A stretch of DNA of 64,000 nt from Pseudopyrenochaeta lycopersici. Lineage: Eukaryota > Ascomycota > Dothideomycetes > Pleosporales > Pseudopyrenochaetaceae. The DNA lies in assembly GCA_003313425.1 (NCBI GenBank), contig NHZP01000016.1, forward strand, positions 806,001-870,000. The letters run 5' to 3'. Position 1 is the first letter of the stretch. The number at the start of each line of letters is the position of its first letter. The notes under the pieces were generated by a model that did no database searches, had not been told where the DNA came from, and saw nothing but the letters and a program-made list of their open reading frames with translations. The position numbers were made by a program, and so were the translations under genes. This document shows positions 11,889 through 22,732 of this stretch, one piece after another.

Positions 11889-13013
11889 ATGGAGCTCCCT
11901 GCAAAGCCAAGCACGCTCACGGTGTTCGACTTCCAACGAATCATTTGTGGGTTGCCTTCCACGGATGATCCTTCGCTCCAGTTCGCTTCCGACCACAAAT
12001 ACTTTCAAAAGGAGCTTCCTAATTACGAAGATCTTATCGCTTTCAGCTGCTGGCAGCACTCACTGTCCCAGAGCAAAAGCTTTACTCCTGAAGCTGTTGA
12101 CTATATTACTTGTATCAGCAATACGCGCTATAATAACCCTATGGAGGTGGACTACTTGATGAAACTGTTGGACCACCCTGAACCAGTCTATATACTTCTC
12201 GGAGAACACCGGGGCTTCGGGTATCGTCTAAAGCCATCCCCAACGGTCCTCACCGAAAGGTTGGTGTCTCCCAAGGATCGAGACAACAATTTTCGTAAAA
12301 TTCTGCCACCTATGTATCTTGGGCTCAACAGGACTGTGGAGTTGCCGAGCCAGGAGCATGGAGCATTTCGGAGAGACTCGATCCTCTCAACTGGCCGAAA
12401 GAACGACGACACAGGATTCGTCTTTTTTCAGCTTGGATTGCTCGAATATGCCGACTACCAGCAATGGGCCTTGCGCAAGGAAGGCCTCCTCCCTGCCGAC
12501 ATGGTTTGGCAATATACCAACTATGTCGTTGTCGTGCAGCTGAACGAAAAGAGTCAATCAGAAGACGTCTGGATTGTATGCTACTACAGGCCCCAAGTGC
12601 ATATTCTGCTCGGTCAACCAACTCCCAACAAGCACGATGAGTATGATTCGCTCGATCTACTACCGAGCGATAGGACTCATGGGAAGCGCCGGCCTGCTGC
12701 TAGGATTGCAAGGTCTTTCAGAGACCTCCGAGAGGATACTGCCATCGATATCCCAGATCCGGGCACAGACGATGTAATTGGACCGTTTGAGCTGGTTCCT
12801 GCCGTTTTCGAGGCTAAGGGTAAAGACCAAGTGATAGTTCGGCAGTACGTAACTCAAGTTAAGCCGAAAATGGCGACAGATGAAAAGGAAGAGTTGGTAC
12901 CAAAAGCGAAAAAGGATCAAGTGGAAAATGTACATCATGACGAAAACCAGGTATCCGAGACCAGAATTGCAGTTCCGGAAATCAAGATCCAGCATGTGCC
13001 AGGCGGAGCATAG
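11889..13013 (+). CDS. Hypothetical protein, 374 aa
   Basis: Single-exon frame from ATG 11889 (aaaATGG context), 374 aa, with no family recognised. The first 270 residues look globular with aromatic-rich blocks (YADYQQW, DMVWQYTNYVVVVQL, DVWIVCYYRP). The last 60 are charged and Lys/Glu-rich (MATDEKEELVPKAKKDQ), probably disordered. No signal peptide or membrane segment is evident. It lies 199 bp downstream of the Zn2Cys6 gene on the same strand and is convergent with the lipocalin-like gene. Codon structure and length favour a real gene; function is unknown. Confidence 0.7.
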   Translation: MELPAKPSTLTVFDFQRIICGLPSTDDPSLQFASDHKYFQKELPNYEDLIAFSCWQHSLSQSKSFTPEAVDYITCISNTRYNNPMEVDYLMKLLDHPEPVYILLGEHRGFGYRLKPSPTVLTERLVSPKDRDNNFRKILPPMYLGLNRTVELPSQEHGAFRRDSILSTGRKNDDTGFVFFQLGLLEYADYQQWALRKEGLLPADMVWQYTNYVVVVQLNEKSQSEDVWIVCYYRPQVHILLGQPTPNKHDEYDSLDLLPSDRTHGKRRPAARIARSFRDLREDTAIDIPDPGTDDVIGPFELVPAVFEAKGKDQVIVRQYVTQVKPKMATDEKEELVPKAKKDQVENVHHDENQVSETRIAVPEIKIQHVPGGA

Positions 13014-13237
13014 AGCAAGGCGTGTTACAAGAGTGGTTATGATTAGTGGCAACTACTCAAGAGTAAAATAATCAAGTATTCAATATGAATCACAGATTAT
13101 GTTACCGAATACGGCGTTAACAAGTCTGTTGAAGACAACAGTCTTCAATTCCGAGGTATTGTTTCTACAAGTACTCGGTGTACATTACCCTGCATCACGC
13201 ATCTTCTTTATCCACATTGCAACATATCCTCTTGTTC

Positions 13238-13759
13238 TTAGAGCTTCGCCGGTGGTTTTACACCCACATTATCACCCATCCTCCTCCACCTGACTCTCAC
13301 CACTCTAATTTCGCCCTCAACTGGCATCCGCTCCACGCCCAGATTCAGATATCTTATTCCATCCTCCCCCGTTTCCACATTCACCGTCCGCCTCTGCACC
13401 TGCCCCACCAACTTCGGTAGATTAGAAACACTCATCTCGTGCAGCAATAATGGCTCCCCTTTGCTCCCGCCCGTCTCGTCGAGCCAGAAGCAGCCGCTGT
13501 ACGCCACAAAATTCTTGCCCACGTCCGCCCATTCGGATTCCGTGCCAGAGGTGATGCCGTCACCGTGTTTGAAGGCGGTTTGGCCAGGCCGCAGGAGTTG
13601 GGCGGACATGTGGCCGTCCGGGGTGTACATGATTGTGCCGCGGGCGTTGGGACCAAGCGGGTACACTTTGTTTGATGGGTCGGCCGGGAGGTGCGCGTGA
13701 TACGAGACAAGTTCCCAGGCGCCAATGAGTTGGTTGTACAATGATTCGTTGGTAGGCAT
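13238..13759 (-). CDS. Lipocalin-like domain protein
   Basis: Single exon of 173 aa from ATG 13759. The pattern IGAWELVSYHAH, YPLGPNARGTIMYTPDGHMSAQL, FVAYSGCFWLDE and LLLHEMSVSNLPKLVGQVQRR fits the short lipocalin-like family (Lipocalin_5 type, calycin barrel) over nearly the whole chain. No signal peptide is visible, so it is probably cytosolic. Members are widespread in bacteria and fungi, often beside secondary-metabolism genes, where some act as small-ligand binders or cyclases; no such cluster is seen here. The ligand is unknown. Confidence 0.82.
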   Translation of the reverse strand: MPTNESLYNQLIGAWELVSYHAHLPADPSNKVYPLGPNARGTIMYTPDGHMSAQLLRPGQTAFKHGDGITSGTESEWADVGKNFVAYSGCFWLDETGGSKGEPLLLHEMSVSNLPKLVGQVQRRTVNVETGEDGIRYLNLGVERMPVEGEIRVVRVRWRRMGDNVGVKPPAKL

Positions 13760-14641
13760 TGTATGGTTCTGTGGCGAGAGTTTAATTGTTGTTGTTCAAT
13801 GTTGCTTTGGATAGTGGCCCAGATGTTTGATATTGCTTCATGAATTTGTCCGACTGTACTTTGTTCGAATGTGATTGGTTTCGGAATTACTCTACATACC
13901 TCTCTTGTACTGCAGCGAGTACAAACCAGGTCTAATTGGAATCTACAAACGACCATCTTTTATTCCGAAATGCCGTTTTCTCTGATATATTGTACTTCCC
14001 CGCATCGCGCTACTAGCCGAGGACATAATTCGTGATCTTCGACATCGATAGCCTGGTCTCTGCGAGCGTTTCTACCTCTTACACAACGCCGATTAGAAGT
14101 AATAATTTACGGATGCATGTTCGGGCAACAGGCTTATTCATAATACATCAAGAATACAACGACAGTGCTAAACCGGCCCGTTGGCTTCAAGCCATATGCA
14201 GGCACCACGATGTCATAGCGCGACTTGGACGGTGCAGAACGATCGCCCGCTTCGAGAAGATCGCGGAAAAGCTTATCAGGACACGTACTTCTTCAGTGCT
14301 GACAACAATTCACAAGGCGATGCGCCGTTTGAGCAGGAGAGCGTACAGATAACGTTGGCCTCTGTGACCTGTTACTTTCCATTGGATAAACAAGAGCGAG
14401 TAGCGATTTGCTTTTGAGTATTAGATTAGAAAACGATTTATTTGTAGGGCCTTTCATCTATCGTAAAAGGCATTTACTGTGTCGTGGCCGACAGATGGAC
14501 TGACTGTCTATCCTATCCTAATCCGACCTCCCAAGAAATGGAAACAAAACGCCTAACATGAATGGGATATCTTGATAATGCATAACCATTTCCACAGCCC
14601 CAATTCTGCGCCCTTCTCTTGACCTGCGTTTTCTCCGGTTC
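13760..14641. other. Intergenic
   Basis: About 880 bases with no gene recognised. It lies upstream of the lipocalin-like gene and downstream of the bHLH gene. A plus-strand frame at 14032–14352 has no resemblance to known proteins. Confidence 0.4.
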
Positions 14642-15624
14642 CTACGTCTCATCCATGCGATCACTGGCATCGTTCGATCTCAATTCCTCTACTTGCTTTC
14701 TCAGCATCTCGATCTCCCTTTCTTGAGCTCTCATCTTTTCCAACGCCATTTCAATCAATCGTGCCTTGTTGACTGTCTTCTTCTCTCCAGCCACGCTCTC
14801 TTTCTTTGCTTCTCCCTTCTCGCTTCCATCTTCGCCATCTTTTCCTCGCATGACTACAAAGCACGTGGTTCCGCTACCAAATGTGACTTCGCCATCTAGT
14901 AGGAATTCAGCCAAGTCGATCATAGCAGTTTTCATGCGGTCTCGCCGCGCCTGCTCGGCAGCACGGTGTGTCGCGCGCTTCATCATTACGCCAGTGGCCA
15001 TGGCGGTGCTGAAGTGAAGACCCATTTCTAGATGCTGGCCCGAGGATATCAATTCGTAATTTGATTTTGAAGCCAACAGGTCGGCTTGGGGTGTTGTTAC
15101 GCCTCCTGCTCCTGTGCAACGTCAGTTTGAGCCCCGTAAACAACATGTCACGAGACCTGATGCCACCACAGCGATAGAGGGCGTCGAACAGAAAACGCGG
15201 CGATAAGATGCTGCTCACCATTGCTATCAGCGGGAGCGATACTGCTCTTCCTCCTGGTGATTGGAATTTTATTTGATGGCGCTGAAGATGCGTGGGATAT
15301 TGATGAAATGGTGCTCGCTGTGTCCGCTGCTAGTGACGGTGACCTTATCGACGACACCGGCGAAATTATTGATTGCGTCGTCACAGAGGGTGACTTTACC
15401 GGATGAATCGGATGTATTGGCAATTGTAGCTGTGGTTGAGGCTGCAGTAATGGTTGTGCTTGTTGTACTTGTACTTGTTGCTGTTGTTGTTGCTGTGCGC
15501 TCTCTCGTACGGGACTATATCTCCTTCTCTTCTTGAACAATTGTGGCCACGTCCTACTTAGGGGACCCCGATGTCCACCCCCATTTCTGTCATTATCGGG
15601 CGGCTGCTGTGGATATGGCTGCAT
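14642..15624 (-). CDS. bHLH transcription factor, PHO4/NUC-1-like
   Basis: Two exons (15624–15219, 15111–14642) joined over a 107-nt intron (GTGAGC…GCACAG) encode 291 aa. The N-terminal half is low-complexity, Pro/Gln/Ser-rich, with seven consecutive Gln. The basic region HRAAEQARRDR carries the His184/Glu188/Arg192 combination that in group-B bHLH proteins reads CACGTG E-boxes. Helix 1 follows (MKTAMIDLAEFLL), then a long loop of about 40 residues, helix 2 (NKARLIEMALEKM) and a short coiled coil (EREIEMLRKQVEEL). The unusually long loop and this basic region resemble yeast Pho4 and Neurospora NUC-1, phosphate-starvation regulators. The phosphate role is inferred from resemblance only. Confidence 0.8.
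15475..15495 (-). repeat. Seven-codon CAG/CAA run (polyglutamine) in bHLH gene
   Basis: A mixed CAG/CAA tract encoding seven Gln, followed by further Gln/Val-Gln. It lies in the disordered N-terminal half of the bHLH protein and may vary in length between strains. Confidence 0.85.
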
Positions 15625-16759
15625 GATTCATAGACAGCGCCAAAAAGTCGCACACGCGATGTTGAGACGTCCAACACAGGAGATGCACCCTCGCGGAATA
15701 TGTCAGACTGGCGCTGGAAACGCAAGACGCTGAATGCAAAAGATGAGCGCCAAAAAGACGCAAAATACGAAGGACCAAAACCAAGACTGTCAGGCCTTAA
15801 ACGTGATTAGCCAGGGCCTGTTGGGTGCGCATACACAGGTGTGTTCCAGTGGGCAGTGAGCACTGCGTGAGCTGTCGTCTAGCGGCTCCGTTCATGGGTC
15901 GATAGCAGCGGCGGTCACAAAGGCGGAGACGCGCAGGCTGGAACGGATCCCGCCCATGCTGCCTGGCTCTGTTAAAAGCAAAAGGCGCTCCTAGTGGGAG
16001 AGCACGCGAAGCTTTGCTTGGCGGGGTTGCGAGATACTGACTGTTGTGGTGTCTTGGGTGCAGGCTGTGTGGCTGGCCAACCGGAGCGTCCATCTTGACA
16101 TCGTGTCTCACGCGCCAAGGACCTCACAAGCCTCGACGTGTCGAGTACGCCCTTGTCGAACACCCAGAGTGCCGAGCCTATAGTCGCCGCGAGAGGCTGT
16201 ACCGTGCAGCCGGAGCACTGCGGAGGGCACCTTCTATATCAAGCGAAAAAGCGTCTCCAAGCGGTGATCCTCGCGAGTGTGGAGGATTCAATGAGCACTG
16301 GAGACGCGGGCACGTGTCTAATGGGAGCTAGCATCTCCTGACTCGGGTGGTGGCGGCGGACCATAACACGGTGAAGGATTCCGCTGCCCGTTCAACAGGG
16401 AGGCATGCCGCTTGTAAGGATCGTGCCTGACACAAGGCGGAAGACATATTGAATGAAAGTTTGAGTTTTAAGGTGGCAGACTCGCTGTGCGTACAACAGT
16501 CAATTGCAAACAGAGTAAAAGGTGCTTCCATATTGCGAAAGCCTGTATAAATACATGAAAGTGGAGCGTGGAGACGTTCGGCAAGTTGTTGAACGTCCCT
16601 TTCAGTTACAACCTGCCTTTGATGGACATCTATGGATGCGCAATGTGACCGAGCGTTTCTCGAGCGTCAAATGAGAATTACAAAAGTTATGATTGTCAAT
16701 CTTTGGACATGTGATGACTTGATTTAGGATGCGTATACATCTTCGCTATGCAGATTATT
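15625..16759. other. Intergenic, bHLH promoter and MFS 3' flank
   Basis: About 1.1 kb, GC-rich between roughly 15800 and 16330, without a recognisable gene on either strand. It should include the promoter of the bHLH gene. Confidence 0.4.
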
Positions 16760-18590
16760 TTATGAGCTATTCGCCCTACTGACCATCTCATGGCTCTCAT
16801 GGCTCTGTTTCCTTTTAGCTTGTGCGCCAGGCACGTACTCCAAATCCTCGTCCTCCAGATCTGTATCCAATTCTTCCTCGCTCAACATCTTCGGGTTAAG
16901 GGAGAAAGCACCTTTAGGCACGAATGTACTGGCCATAACCAATGCAAATATAATAGTGAATTGCACACCAGCTACGTTCAAAATGGCTGGCTGAATTTGC
17001 TCGTTGTTTCGGTCTGAGACTCGATCAATATATGTGCCGAGAGAGACGGATGCGATCGCGTAGGTAACAATATACGAGCTATAGAGGAAGGCCATGACAG
17101 CACCAAGGGCGGACACATTCTGCGTTTCCGATTCTATGCGAGCAAGTGAGGCTTGAATGTAGGCAGCCAGAGAGACGTCGCCGGCAGCCCAGCCAAAACT
17201 GATGGGGAGGAAGGTTGCGGCAACAATCCAGGCTTGTCCGACGTCATTCTTTGGTGGATACCAGAATGGCAGGTACCATACGATGAGAAGAGCTAGCGCG
17301 TCTATCCGAAGCCACGGAATCGGCGTGTGGACCATGTTTGTGAACATAAAGACGAAGAGAGCTCCCAGAAGTTCACCAAAATTAGAACCCCCAACCATAA
17401 TCTGCGACCAAGCAGAGTTTCCGAGGTATCGACGGGCTATTGCGGGTGCAATAGCGTTCTCGAGGTATCTATGTCCGTAGAGAGCGATCGCGTATCCGGG
17501 CAGCAGCCAGACAAACTTCCTATGTGTAAAGATGATCTTGCCGCCCGTCCATACCGACTCAAAGAACAGGTAGAAACCCCCAATAACAGCCTTCAAGTAT
17601 GTCGGCTGTGTCTCCGTGGTTAAAGCTCGGGTGTCCCTGGGTACTCCAGCTTCTTGAATAAAATACCAAAGAATCGATGCAGCGGCGAAAAATATGGGTG
17701 TGATGATGAAGGAGAAGTTGTTGCCGAAGTGGGGAATGAGTGCAAGTGCCGTACAGAAAGCTCCCGCGGTGCCGGAGACTTCGTAGAAGATATGAACCAA
17801 CGAGTCCATTCGCCGTAGCTTTTGAATGTTACCGCCCACAAGATCTCGCGGGATGACTCGTCGGATCAACTCGACCATACCGTATACTACGCCACACACA
17901 CAAACTGATGGCTGTTAGCACATGTACTACATCAAGTCATGCGCATGCCAGACTATTCCGCACGATCAACATTTTCGAGCAACAAAACAGCGCCGAAATC
18001 AAAAGTCTAACATGTCTATACTAGTAGGAGACACAACCATCTTTTGTTGTCGTCCATACTCAAGACAGCTGTCGTCGACCTGCGCTCCATTGTTCGCTCG
18101 CTTAGATTGTATGGAAACCCAGAAGACAGAAGCTAGGAGACTTACATATAGGGATCATGCCATCAGTGTTGTAGTCGCCGTAGTAGCTAAAGTCGTCTTT
18201 CGGATGCCCGCGCGGTACGAATTTGCCACCAGTCGCAGCATCCAGGATGAGTAAGAGACTGCTCATAAACCCAAAGATGAGCACTGCGCATGCTAAAACA
18301 TTCTTGGTTGGATATCGCTTGATGAGTGGCGCAATGAGGATGGAGCCGACACACTGAAACGCCTGGTTGAGACCCGTCAGAATACCCACTCGCTGGAACG
18401 TGATGGAGACATGCGTCTTTTTCTCTAGTTCATCGTATCGGTTAGTCGCAAGAGCTATGACAGAGCCATTGAAAGCTTCGAGCCCGAATTTATAGGTCAT
18501 AATTCCGGCAATGTACAATGCGATATTGCGTCGTTCGACAGGTGTGTAGATATTCCATGTTTCGCGAAGAACGGATATGGGCCGGGCCAT
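16760..18590 (-). CDS. MFS transporter
   Basis: Two exons (18590–18146, 17904–16760) encode 529 aa. The 241-nt intron (GTAAGT…CATCAG) is long for this window, so a small missed exon is possible, but the splice keeps frame (MIPI-F-CVCGVVYGM). The exon 1 protein has IALYIAGIMTYKFGLEAFNGS and a helix–loop block GILTGLNQAFQCVGSILIAPLIKRYPTKNVL like the MFS TM2–3 region. Exon 2 carries about eight more helices and an acidic C-terminal tail. It belongs to a fungal MFS group with no substrate I can name. Expected to be an integral membrane protein. Confidence 0.85.
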
Positions 18591-20092
18591 GGTGATAGCC
18601 GTCGGGGCACTTAATGTGCGGTGGTGTTACAGGAAGCAACAGCGAGCAAGACAGCAGAGAGTCCAGGTTTATAGTTCCACGATGCCGAAATAATGGTGTT
18701 GAAAGGCCGGTCCAATGAGACGAACCGTTTGCTGCACGCTACAGCTCGCCCATGAAAGTCAAAAGCTGCGGCGCCCACATTTGTGACGAGGAGGCATTTG
18801 AGGAAACCCGTCGTTCGTGTCAGTAAGAGACGCGGCGTACTGGAAACCAGCGGCCAAGTTATGCCACTGCGTACCCCAGTCCCAATTCGGACTTGGCGGG
18901 TGGTTGCACCACTTAGATCTCGGAAATGCCCCACGCCCTCATGGTTCTCAAGATATTCTGGACCGACCAGGCTTAGCCTTTCCACCCATAACTAATAATC
19001 GATAGAGATGGGTTTCAGCAGTTGAAAGATGCTCTCGCAGCCCTGTCATTCAGCTATGCACCTAGATCATACAAAATTAATGCTTCGAAAATGTTCGCCC
19101 GCCTCTTGGCCATACGCGTCTCGAGTGACTACAGTGACTGTAGGAACCGACTTCTAAGGATACGGCATTGTTGCGTCAGCTACTCGGAATCGTTCATCAG
19201 ATACCAGCATTTTCAAAAAGCAAGGTGGAGAAGGTGGGTTCTTGAGGTCTTCGCGTGATCATAGGCTTGCAACCTGTCGCTCAAAATCGTCAGCCGCACC
19301 AAACTGTGGTTGATTCTCATTCAGCAGTCGCAGTTCAGGGACGGCTTGTCAATCACTCAAGTATTTACATCAGAAAATGCGAAGCCTCAAGTATGAACAG
19401 TGGAGAGCCTGGCCTGCGATGCATGTCTACTAAAGATCTTGCATATAACAGATCTGACAAGAAGCTCCTCGGTAATCAAACGTCGCTGATGATGCCCGAC
19501 TATTCTGTGAAATTATAGGCCCCGGCAAGAGAAGAAATGACACAAACATAACGGGCAAGGTCAAGAATCAGCGAATATCAATTGGTTTAGCGCGAAAGAC
19601 CTGAGCGGCAGTCAGATAGCTCACTGGATCGACGCTGTTGTGAAGTTCGAGCGGTGGTCACTTGAGCAAACCACAAGAGCTTAGTTCTCTAGGTGAATCA
19701 TGACCGTTGACATTGATGGCAGAACGGTCTCAGATGGTAAAGGACGCGAATCTCCCGATATGTATATATGGGAGATTTCCAATCACATCGACAGACATCA
19801 AGGTAAGCTAGGTGCATATTGCATGATCGTCTCGAAGTTGCACTATCTTGGATCAGTCAGTTGTTCAGACTGTACCAAAAACATTCAGCTGACCTCTATG
19901 CAATGTAATCTGCATGCGTTCCACTGTCATCGTACAAGGATAGACTCTTCGCGTTATCTTCAAGCGAGCAGATATGATGCTGTTTCCTGGAGCATTACAT
20001 ATCGACACTAGCTATCACACTCATTGCTAAACTGGAATCGCCTCGAGGGGTATCAGATAATGCCCGCAAACGCCAGAACGCCATACTGAAGT
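18591..20092. other. Intergenic, 1.5 kb
   Basis: Nothing recognised. ATG-initiated frames (for example 19700–20011, plus, 103 aa) have no family features or coding-like composition. The region carries the promoter of the MFS gene and the 3' flank of CWC21. Confidence 0.4.
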
Positions 20093-20699
20093 TTAGTCTG
20101 AGTCGTCTTCCTGATGTCGCCTGGCCTCCTTCGCCTTTTCAACTTTCTCTTCGTCATCGGCTTCTCTCTTGGCAAGACTCTCTCGCATCCTTTCTTCCTG
20201 TTTTCTCCAGTGACTGCCTTCCTCATAATCTGCGCTAATGCCCAGAGCCTTCCGCAATCTCTCGCTTTCTTCAATCTTTGCCTTGGCCAGATCGTGGATT
20301 TGATGAGATTTGAGTCGTTTGGCGTTTGGGCCCAGTTCTTTGCCTTCTTTTCGTTCGGTATCAAGTTTTCGGCGCAAAGCTTCGCATTGGTCGTCAATCT
20401 CGTCTTCATCAACACTAGCGACCGTCAGTGGCTGCTATATTTTAAGTGGCTGGTTGCATTAAAACTTACCCTTCGTCTTCGAGTTTGTCCCTTAATTCAA
20501 GAACTTTGACTTCTATCTCCCGCTTTGCTTCGTGCTCCAGGATTTCCGCGTCTGGCTGCCTTGGACGGTGTTTTGCCGATTCCCAATCCTTGGGGTAAGG
20601 CGCTGCTTTCTCTCGTTGTCGAAGTAGAGAGCGATTCTTTTGGACGTAACCAGAGGTGCCGCTACCTCTGGGCGTAGTGAGGCCTACGTTGTCTGCCAT
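20093..20699 (-). CDS. CWC21: Pre-mRNA-splicing factor Cwc21
   Basis: Two exons (20699–20470, 20414–20093) across a 55-nt intron encode 183 aa. The start MADNVGLTTPRGSGTSGYVQKN is the highly conserved N-terminus of Cwc21 (related to human SRRM2). The cwf21 domain follows at about 55–95 (HEAKREIEVKVLELRDKLED continuing as DEDEIDDQCEALRRKL after the splice), and the C-terminal half is charged and Glu/Lys/Arg-rich. Cwc21 sits in the activated spliceosome near the Prp8/Snu114 core and the 5' splice site. The intron interrupts the cwf21 domain. It is divergent from CDC123 with 249 bp between the starts. Confidence 0.95.
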
Positions 20700-20948
20700 G
20701 GTGTATATTTGGTGTGTGGTGCGTTCAAATCAGCTCCGCATTAAAGGAGTGAGCGTTTCGGTGATCGTCTCGGTGATGAAAGCTGCGGAGAAGTCGGAGG
20801 TGAGCGCCAAGGATCAATGATGGCACTTGCCCCACCAAAACTTTCCCCGAGAATGGGCGAAGACTCACACAATCATGGAGTCACCACTTCGCCCAGTATA
20901 CTATCGCCTTCAGTTTCCGCCCTCTAGCCTTGATAGTAATCAGCCACC
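20700..20948. promoter_or_regulatory. Divergent promoter between CWC21 and CDC123
   Basis: The two start codons are only 249 bp apart and point away from each other, so this interval must serve both genes. A short direct repeat, tcggtgatcg / ctcggtgatg, lies at about 20757–20778. No TATA box is obvious. Confidence 0.6.
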
Positions 20949-22237
20949 ATGAGTACACAAAGCACAGCCAGCGACCCTCAAGCATCTGCGCCTGAGGCGG
21001 GAGGTTTGAAAGCGCTTCCGTTTCCGCCCGTCACCAGAGAGCACATTTTGAATTGTTCATACCACAGCTGGCACCCCAAGTACGCCTCTTATATCACAAA
21101 CACTGTACTCCACACTCTAACAATTCCAGGTATCGTGCAGTGACCCCCAAGGCACGCCTCATTCCGCTTCCACCCGCCTTCACAGACTATCTACGGTCCG
21201 ATGGCATCATCCTACCCCCCGAGGATGCGGACAACGCCACATGGTCAGATAGCGATAGCGGTATCTTCTCAGGCGCCGATAATAATGACGACAATGAGGA
21301 GGAAACACCAGATCCCAGTGCCAACTGGCGCGACACTCATGAAGCCATCGAACGCACAATTGAAGAGCTGGGCGGCAAAGTGGCGCCAAAGTTAAACTGG
21401 AGTGCACCAAAAGATGCAACCTGGATAGCAGCAACGAACAGCATGGAGTGTCGGACTCCGAACGATATCTACCTTCTCCTCAAGAGCAGTGACTTCGTAA
21501 CGCACGATTTGGCACATGCCTTCGATGACACGGCCGACCAAACCGCTACACCAGAGCCTGAAATACCATACCATCTTGTCCTACGGAAGTGGATCACTCT
21601 CAACCCAAGTGTAGAGTTTCGATGTTTTGTGCGAGACCGAAGACTCATCGCACTCTGTCAGCGAGATCTAAATCACTTCGACTTCTTGTTTAACATGCAG
21701 GATAAACTACGCCAGAAAATACAGGAATTCTTTGATAGTCGTCTGCGGGATACCTTTCCTGACCCGAATTTCACCTTCGACGTATACATACCGCCACCAC
21801 ACGACAAGGTCTGGATTGTGGACTTCAACCCATGGGCAATGCGGACAGATCCATTGGTCTTCTCGTGGCTGGAACTGCTCACTATGGAGGTGCCAGATGT
21901 GGCAGTACCTGAAGAGGAGACCACCGTTCGTCTAAGCATAGCTCAGCCAGGAGGCAAGAACGACCACACGAAAACCTCGACTGAGGAAGCATCAGATGAA
22001 GAAAGCGATGATGACGATGTCGAAGATTTCTGGCAGCCTGAGTTTCGACTGGTAAGAAGAGACGACCCCGAAGCATATGGCTTCACGACACCGCAATACA
22101 GTGCACACAAGCTTCCGAAGGACGTGGTCGATGCAAGTACAGGCGGAGAGGGCCAGCTTAGGGAATTTGCACACCAATGGGAGGAGGCACAGCGCTTAGC
22201 TGAGCAACAGAGAGCAGAAGATAGCGAAGATGATTGA
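20949..22237 (+). CDS. CDC123: Cell division cycle protein 123 (eIF2 assembly factor)
   Basis: Two exons (20949–21079, 21130–22237; 50-nt intron) encode 412 aa. Family blocks are [21 protein letters not shown] (spanning the splice), [49 protein letters not shown] and [20 protein letters not shown]. Cdc123 is an ATP-grasp-fold protein that binds eIF2-gamma and is needed to assemble the eIF2 heterotrimer for translation initiation. The residues expected around its nucleotide site (K in LVLRKW, DFNPW) are present. Acidic stretches lie in the loop after the first block and near the C-terminus, as in other fungal versions. Confidence 0.95.
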
Positions 22238-22732
22238 ATATCGCACGATAGAGTGTTGTTTGATTATACGTGAGACGATTATACAGGAGACGCATTAGAA
22301 GTAGTCCTGGAACACCAGCAAATCTCCGTGAGCGTATCCGTAGATGACTCATTCAGCTTTTCCTTTCGATTCACAAGGCCGAAATCTCATTCATACAACG
22401 CAATGTAAACGAACGGAAAGTGGCAATGATATTATTGGCTATCTATTCAGTATTATCTCCCGGTGATGATAGCGTTGTCGCGTAAGGGTCCCTGCCCACC
22501 CGCCATGACTTGACGCGACTCGCTCTGACAAGGATCTTACTCGTTTCACTTGAGCAAACCCCCGCTACATGATTCGATTACACTTGAACTTCCCCAATCT
22601 CCGAACGTACGACCACAACAAAACATTGCCCCACCATCAACCTCTACGATTCATGCCGGGATACTTTTATTCCCAATAAATAGCTCATCCCGCCACGATA
22701 TTGGGAACGGTGGCTCCACCAAATCCATCAAT
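22238..22732. other. Intergenic, 5' region of F-box-like gene
   Basis: The frame of the next gene is open back to about 22550 but contains no in-frame ATG before 22733. Either this is 5' UTR or an upstream exon carries an earlier start. Confidence 0.4.

Noticed and set aside
19700..20011. 103-codon plus-strand ATG frame
   Set aside because: No domain, unusual amino-acid composition, isolated in a 1.5-kb intergenic stretch.
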